7,754 nucleotides of DNA from contig JAEOUK010000244.1 of the NCBI GenBank assembly GCA_016839385.1, positions 1 to 7,754 of the forward strand. Reading direction: 5' to 3'. The DNA comes from Promethearchaeota archaeon (GTDB taxonomy: Archaea > Asgardarchaeota > Lokiarchaeia > Sigynarchaeales > MK-D1). Below, one piece after another: positions 4,171 to 7,754 of this stretch. The notes beneath the pieces were generated by a model. It did no database searches. It was not told the DNA's origin and worked only from the letters and a program-made list of their open reading frames with translations. The first letter of the stretch is position 1. Every line of letters begins with the position of its first letter. The position numbers and the translations under genes are program-made.

Positions 4171-6666
4171 TTATTTTGGGAAATATTTCTGGACAATTTG
4201 GGATGCTCTTGAAAATAAATCAACTCTGCCATCAAATTCTTCTAATTCTTTTTCAAAAAATCGTTCAAAATCATCTGAGAATGATTTAAGTCTGTTCAAT
4301 ATTGGATGAAATTTCCCATAGGCAATCAACACACAAATTATAGTACCCCCGTAATTGAAATAAATTGTATATTCTCCATGGCTGATTTCATTTATTCCTT
4401 TTTCCTTTCGCAAAATACTTTTAAGTAAAGATTGAATTCCACTAAATGCACCTGCTGCGAGTACTTCATCTATTTCTTTTTTCGGTTCTTCTTCAATTTC
4501 CTCTTTATCCAAAGTTTTTGATTGTTCTTGTATAGTTCCATGCAGATTTTCTTCCACTTGATTATTCTTTACAAATTTATGCGTATACAATAAGGAGGAA
4601 CTCATTTTTTCCAATACCATTAATTGCATTGGCTTAAATTCCCTTTTTTGAGTTCTTTGTTTCAATAAAAGATAAGATCCAAATGCAGCTGCAAGAACAG
4701 CTATAGCAGAAGCTGAAATAATTAATGCGAGTTCTAGAGAGTATAATCCGGTAGCAGTAATATTATGAGTGTACAATATACTCTCTTCTGAATTATTACT
4801 TTCAATGGTTTCATTAATCAAATTTTGTGGATCAACATATACTGAAAGAAAGTAGTTTTCACCTTCTGTCAAATCTTGTCTGTATTGTGCTTTTAAGATC
4901 CGAATTTCTTTAGTTTCATTAACTTCTAAATCAAAGTCTGTGAGACTATTATCATATAAAGTAAGAGATTCGGAGGTAATATTTACAACGACTACAATTC
5001 CAGTAGCTTTCCAGACACCTATATTTTTTATCGTAAATGAAATGACTTCTCCTTCTAAGCTGTAATTTGAAAGAATCACTAAATCAGGCTTAGGATATTC
5101 CCAAATATCAAGAGGATCAAATCCCAGTAGGATTTCATCATTATCATGAATACCATCACCATCACTATCGACTTTATTTGGATCTGTCGGATGTCCCGCA
5201 TTTATTGAGCCTGTAGCTTCCTCGCCATCTGAATAACCATCTCCATCAGTATCAAACTCATTTGGATCCGTAGGTGCCCCGTCATATCCATTACCACTTC
5301 CGGTAATTTCCTCTCCGTCCAAAAGACCATCATCATCACTATCTGAATCATATGGATTTGTGGTTTCTCCTCCAAATGGATTTAATCCCCCATCAAGTTC
5401 TACATAGTCTGATAGTGAATCTCCATCATTATCATCTAATAAACTAAAATTAGCTACCATTAATGGTTTAAAATCAGTTACGTTAGCATCAAGAATAAAT
5501 GGTGTATCTCCAATACCATCAAGATTCCCGTCTGAGCCAGAATACGAATCCCAATAATTTCCAAATTCAGAATTATTCCAATTAGTATCTACTCCATTAT
5601 CCATAGCTTGAATTGTATTTGAAATAAAGACGTTTTTATAAAATAAATGGTTCGTATTATTATAATCTGGGTCATACGGCATTCTAACTCCGTATTCTGT
5701 GTTATCTTGGAAAATGTTTTTTGTTAGAGTGTTGAAATCGCAATTTATTCCAAGATTAAATCCATACCGATTATTTATTATCCGATTTCCTTCTACCCAC
5801 ATGTTATCACACGCAGAAAAAAATATTCCACTCCCTGAACTACCTGTAATGTTATTGTACATTATGTCTGAATCTTGACTAATAAGACCGAAAATTCCAC
5901 CTGCATTATCGATGAATTCGTTATTGGTAACATTAGAGCGAACGTCAACAACTCCATAATATCCATAAGAATTATGATTTGTAAAGGTATTATTTCGAAT
6001 TATATTGTCATCGGAATGATACACATAAACTCCATAATTTTGACCCCCAATTCCGCTGAATGAATTATTCCAAATTTCACATACATCAGAATAATAATGA
6101 TTGATGCCATATTGTCCGTTTCCTATCAATATATTGTGCCGTATTTCGATATTTGTACAATACAGAACATTCATTCCTCGATTTCCATTGTTATTTATAG
6201 TATTATGCTCTATAACAAAATTGTTACAATCGTTCATCTGGATTCCACAATATGCACTATCAGATAGATCATTCCATAATAAATGTCCGTTATCCACATT
6301 ATCCAAAACTATGGAACTATTAGCAGCTGGGGATCCTGAATCATATATAACTACATTTTCAATCCGGAAATATTCTGTTGTATTTCCTATTAGTATGCCA
6401 AATCCTCCATTTGCATCGATTTCGATATCTTGAATCACATAAGGATCTCCGCTAGTCCCGGCACCAGTACACCAAGAATTATTTCCCTCAGTATAGGTCC
6501 AGTTTCCATCAATATGTATATTATATCCTAAAGGTGCTGAGGATCTAATTGAATCCATATTTTTTGCAGATGGATCATTCACAAATAAACTAGGCACAAA
6601 AAATAAACTTGGAAATAGAAATACTATTAATAGAGCAATTTTGGGGGCTTTTTTCACTATTATCAC
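4171..6666 (-). CDS. Secreted beta-helix / calcium-repeat surface protein with cytosolic longin/roadblock-like domain
   Basis: An 831-residue type I membrane protein. Residues 1-30 are a signal peptide (KK then a hydrophobic core). About 45-395 is a NosD-type right-handed beta-helix with repeated N-N/N-x-I turns, opening IHIDGNWTY and closing GNYWDSYSGSDG...DGIGDTPF; such folds usually bind or process polysaccharide. Residues 411-515 hold four thrombospondin-type-3-like calcium motifs (DNDGDSLSD, SDDDGLLD, DTDGDGYSD, DSDGDGIHD). About 527-632 is a CARDB-like beta-sandwich. One membrane helix lies at about 641-669. The cytosolic tail (678-829) resembles a longin/roadblock domain: strand pair QLMVLEKMSSSLLYTHKF, an acidic insert (711-733), helix VLAAGAFSGIQSLLKSIL, strands INEISHGEYTIYFNYGG and IICVLIAYG, then a long helix. 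Many N-x-S/T sites suggest glycosylation. Start is GTG 6666, or GTG 6657 three codons later, for which GTGAT at 6662-6666 would be the Shine-Dalgarno. The ligand is unknown. Confidence 0.88.
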   Translation of the reverse strand: MIIVKKAPKIALLIVFLFPSLFFVPSLFVNDPSAKNMDSIRSSAPLGYNIHIDGNWTYTEGNNSWCTGAGTSGDPYVIQDIEIDANGGFGILIGNTTEYFRIENVVIYDSGSPAANSSIVLDNVDNGHLLWNDLSDSAYCGIQMNDCNNFVIEHNTINNNGNRGMNVLYCTNIEIRHNILIGNGQYGINHYYSDVCEIWNNSFSGIGGQNYGVYVYHSDDNIIRNNTFTNHNSYGYYGVVDVRSNVTNNEFIDNAGGIFGLISQDSDIMYNNITGSSGSGIFFSACDNMWVEGNRIINNRYGFNLGINCDFNTLTKNIFQDNTEYGVRMPYDPDYNNTNHLFYKNVFISNTIQAMDNGVDTNWNNSEFGNYWDSYSGSDGNLDGIGDTPFILDANVTDFKPLMVANFSLLDDNDGDSLSDYVELDGGLNPFGGETTNPYDSDSDDDGLLDGEEITGSGNGYDGAPTDPNEFDTDGDGYSDGEEATGSINAGHPTDPNKVDSDGDGIHDNDEILLGFDPLDIWEYPKPDLVILSNYSLEGEVISFTIKNIGVWKATGIVVVVNITSESLTLYDNSLTDFDLEVNETKEIRILKAQYRQDLTEGENYFLSVYVDPQNLINETIESNNSEESILYTHNITATGLYSLELALIISASAIAVLAAAFGSYLLLKQRTQKREFKPMQLMVLEKMSSSLLYTHKFVKNNQVEENLHGTIQEQSKTLDKEEIEEEPKKEIDEVLAAGAFSGIQSLLKSILRKEKGINEISHGEYTIYFNYGGTIICVLIAYGKFHPILNRLKSFSDDFERFFEKELEEFDGRVDLFSRASQIVQKYFPK
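5122..5436 (-). repeat. Tandem calcium-motif repeats in the surface-protein gene
   Basis: DNA encoding four DxDxDG-type units. The last two spacings are close copies: the segment near 5153-5190 recurs near 5237-5274 (84-base step) and in weaker form from about 5327 (90-base step). The protein units share DG(x)xDGEExTGS and PTDPNxxD, which is the thrombospondin type 3 layout, likely a rigid calcium-loaded spacer between the beta-helix and the CARDB-like domain. Confidence 0.75.
6662..6666 (-). promoter_or_regulatory. Possible Shine-Dalgarno overlapping the first GTG of the surface-protein gene
   Basis: The minus strand reads GTGAT, which matches the GGTGATC core complementary to the archaeal 16S 3' end, four bases before the in-frame GTG at 6655-6657. 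If used, the protein starts MKKAPKIALL, a more canonical signal peptide three residues shorter than the reading from GTG 6666. Confidence 0.35.
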
Positions 6667-6747
6667 TTCACATACAGAAAATTGGGGTAAATAGGGAATA
6701 CACTTTCTTAAACACCTACAAGGTACAGATTGCTAAGTGAGTTGCTT

Positions 6748-6778
6748 AAAAAAATAAAAATGACTTTTCATCATTTTT
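6748..6778 (-). terminator. Hairpin plus U-tract terminator behind the SnoaL-like gene
   Basis: On the minus strand an 8-base perfect stem (AAAAATGA and TCATTTTT, plus-strand arms 6756-6763 and 6771-6778, 7-base loop) is followed after one A by seven T residues (plus-strand A7 at 6748-6754). It lies 26 bases after the end of the SnoaL-like gene, in the orientation needed to stop its transcription before the surface-protein gene. The stem is AT-rich, so the U-tract probably matters more than the hairpin. Confidence 0.5.
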
Positions 6779-6803
6779 TTTAATTAAACCCTTATTTTAC
6801 GCT

Positions 6804-7226
6804 TTATTGTGGATTAGGACTTGCTTTATCTGAGGTAGAAATATGACCTTGAACAATTTTCCATTGTCCGTCAATTTTTCTTACTACACCTGTTATTCGG
6901 GCAGGTATCTTAATTTCTCGAACCTCATAATGTAAGATGACTACTACTTTAGCTGCTACCCATCCTACATCCCCATAAGAGTTTACTTTCAACCATTCAT
7001 AAGTTAAACTAATGTTATTGAATCTTTTTCTCTCTTCTGCAGGTGCATCCTTGTATTCTTCCCATCCCAACCATTTTTGCCCCGTTCCAAACATAATTAA
7101 ATTCTCATCTTGTTGGAATAGATTCAAATAACGTTGGATATCATCTTTAGGATAAGCTTGGATAAATTCATCAAAAAAAGCCCGTATTTCTTTTTCCGTT
7201 TGTGGATCATTGCTTAAATTACTCAT
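6804..7226 (-). CDS. NTF2-like SnoaL/DUF4440-type protein
   Basis: A 140-residue cytosolic protein with the cone-shaped NTF2-like fold. The N-terminal helices (EKEIRAFFDEFIQAYPKDDIQRYLNLF, about 11-37) are followed by DENLIMFGTG and KWLGWEEYKD (about 40-60), then the curved sheet, including VGWVAAKVVVILHYE (87-101) and IPARITGVVRKIDGQWKIVQGHIS (107-130). The ending GQWKIVQGHIS is the hallmark of the SnoaL_3/DUF4440 group. Members bind small hydrophobic ligands or act as isomerases or cyclases; many have no known role, and no catalytic set can be assigned here. Full length for the family. ATG 7224-7226 is the start, with no good Shine-Dalgarno; an AT-rich TATA-like stretch lies about 30-40 bases upstream. 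A terminator-like hairpin follows, so it is probably monocistronic. Confidence 0.82.
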   Translation of the reverse strand: MSNLSNDPQTEKEIRAFFDEFIQAYPKDDIQRYLNLFQQDENLIMFGTGQKWLGWEEYKDAPAEERKRFNNISLTYEWLKVNSYGDVGWVAAKVVVILHYEVREIKIPARITGVVRKIDGQWKIVQGHISTSDKASPNPQ

Positions 7227-7253
7227 TGTAACCCATCAGATCATATTTCTTAC

Positions 7254-7269
7254 TAATTAAAATAAATTA
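7254..7269 (-). promoter_or_regulatory. AT-rich TATA-like region for the SnoaL-like gene
   Basis: The minus strand reads taatttattttaatta, about 28-43 bases ahead of ATG 7226. It could serve as a TATA element giving a short leader. The stretch is too uniformly AT-rich to pick the exact box. Confidence 0.3.
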
Positions 7270-7334
7270 CGAATCGAGCTAGAAAATCCCCTCACTAATG
7301 CTCTTTTTCTTCTACTTAAAACTGGCAAATTTTC

Positions 7335-7359
7335 TTTTACATTAAAATCTCATGTAAAA
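7335..7359. promoter_or_regulatory. Inverted repeat between divergent genes
   Basis: Perfect 8-base arms TTTTACAT (7335-7342) and ATGTAAAA (7352-7359) around a 9-base spacer, followed by T5. It lies between the divergent SnoaL-like gene and the secreted-protein gene, about 68 bases ahead of the latter's start. It could be an operator for a dimeric regulator; as a plus-strand hairpin with a U-tract it would not follow any plus-strand gene, so a terminator role is unlikely. Confidence 0.35.
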
Positions 7360-7415
7360 TTTTTCTAATGATTTAAGTCAATCAAAATTAATAATCTCTC
7401 TTTTTTAGATATATT

Positions 7416-7420
7416 GAGGT
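7416..7420 (+). promoter_or_regulatory. Shine-Dalgarno for the secreted-protein gene
   Basis: GAGGT, a direct match to the complement of the 16S 3' end, lies six bases before ATG 7427. It is the clearest ribosome binding site in the window and sets this start. The nearer ATG 7422 is one base away and runs into TGA after two codons. Confidence 0.7.
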
Positions 7421-7426
7421 TATGGA

Positions 7427-7754
7427 ATGAGGAAAATTTACGTATCCAGCATAATATTTGGTATGATATTTTTGTTTATGGTAGGACTAACAGTACCTAC
7501 AACAATAAATAATCCAGTAATCAATCAATCTGTAAATATTGAGGTTAATCAACAACTAGAATCCTCCCAAAAGCTAATACCGATAAAGAACACCTTGAAT
7601 TCTCTTTCTGGTACTATTCCAGGATCCTATCTCAATGAAACTGAATTATCAGAAATTAATTTGGATTCAGTTGAGTATGGAACAATCACCGAATTCAATA
7701 TTAAAGAAGGTACAAAAAAAATAGTCAAATCTCCAGAATTGGATGTGATTGCAG
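7427..7754 (+). CDS. Secreted or surface protein, N-terminal part (cut by the window end)
   Basis: ATG 7427 opens a frame that stays open to the window edge, giving 109 residues. It begins MRKIYVSSIIFGMIFLFMVG, a clear signal peptide with a basic start and hydrophobic core, with cleavage probably near residues 24-30 (LTVPTTINN). The mature part visible is rich in Asn, Gln, Ser and Thr (NNPVINQSVNIEVNQQ), as in archaeal extracellular linkers, then has a possible beta-rich start of a domain (VEYGTITEFNIKEG, IVKSPELDVIA). I do not recognise the family. The start is fixed by a Shine-Dalgarno six bases upstream. It is divergent from the SnoaL-like gene and is the second secreted protein in this window. 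The coding call is well supported, the function is unknown. Confidence 0.75.
   Translation, partial: MRKIYVSSIIFGMIFLFMVGLTVPTTINNPVINQSVNIEVNQQLESSQKLIPIKNTLNSLSGTIPGSYLNETELSEINLDSVEYGTITEFNIKEGTKKIVKSPELDVIA

Noticed and set aside
5122..5436. Possible CRISPR-like or mobile repeat array in the repeated DNA at this position
   Set aside because: The 84- and 90-base steps are multiples of three, stay in frame and encode calcium-binding motifs, so they are protein repeats.
5875..6433. Plus-strand open frames opposite the beta-helix region
   Set aside because: They are antisense shadows of the repetitive Asn/Ile-rich coding sequence and show no domain, start signal or promoter.
7422..7430. Two-codon ATG-GAA-TGA mini-frame overlapping the start of the secreted gene
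   Set aside because: Its ATG is one base from the Shine-Dalgarno, too close for initiation; the overlap is most likely chance.

Overview
The window looks like AT-rich archaeal chromosome (about one third G+C by eye), most plausibly from an Asgard archaeon of the Lokiarchaeia type. The reasons are: TATA-like boxes 25-30 bases ahead of start codons that lack a Shine-Dalgarno, a tandem winged-helix regulator, a secreted NosD-type beta-helix protein with the IHIDGN/GNYWDSY/DGIGDTPF signature, and a longin/roadblock-like domain on that protein's cytoplasmic tail. The lineage is inferred from protein style. No rRNA, tRNA, CRISPR array or insertion sequence was seen, and no gene-free stretch exceeds 300 bases.

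Layout. Positions 2-415 (+): 3' part of a tandem winged-helix transcription regulator. Positions 424-1080 (-): a membrane-anchored class I methyltransferase, convergent with the regulator. Positions 1081-1266: a divergent promoter region with an 18-bp palindrome and two TATA boxes. Positions 1267-1452 (+): a 61-residue CxxC - hydrophobic helix - CxxC zinc-ribbon protein of LITAF/BRI3-like layout. Positions 1499-2065 (+): a four-helix membrane protein with Cys/His clusters flanking its membrane part. Positions 2133-4166 (+): a three-domain GH20 beta-N-acetylhexosaminidase with no signal peptide, probably read from a leaderless mRNA. Positions 4171-6666 (-): an 831-residue cell-surface protein convergent with GH20 (4-base gap). 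Positions 6804-7226 (-): an NTF2/SnoaL-like protein with a hairpin terminator behind it. Positions 7227-7426: a divergent intergenic region with an 8-bp-arm inverted repeat. Positions 7427-7754 (+): the start of a secreted protein cut by the window edge.

How the genes may fit together. There is no single clear operon or pathway. The two small Cys-rich membrane proteins are co-directional and may be co-transcribed. The most interesting element is the 831-residue protein: a likely carbohydrate-binding or calcium-dependent ectodomain is joined through one membrane helix to a longin/roadblock-like cytosolic domain, a fold used in archaea and eukaryotes to contact small GTPases. It could be a trans-membrane link between the surface and GTPase signalling. 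GH20 would release N-acetylhexosamines from amino-sugar glycans, but without a signal peptide it appears cytosolic; its C-terminal module resembles Bacteroidota enzymes, which suggests transfer from bacteria.
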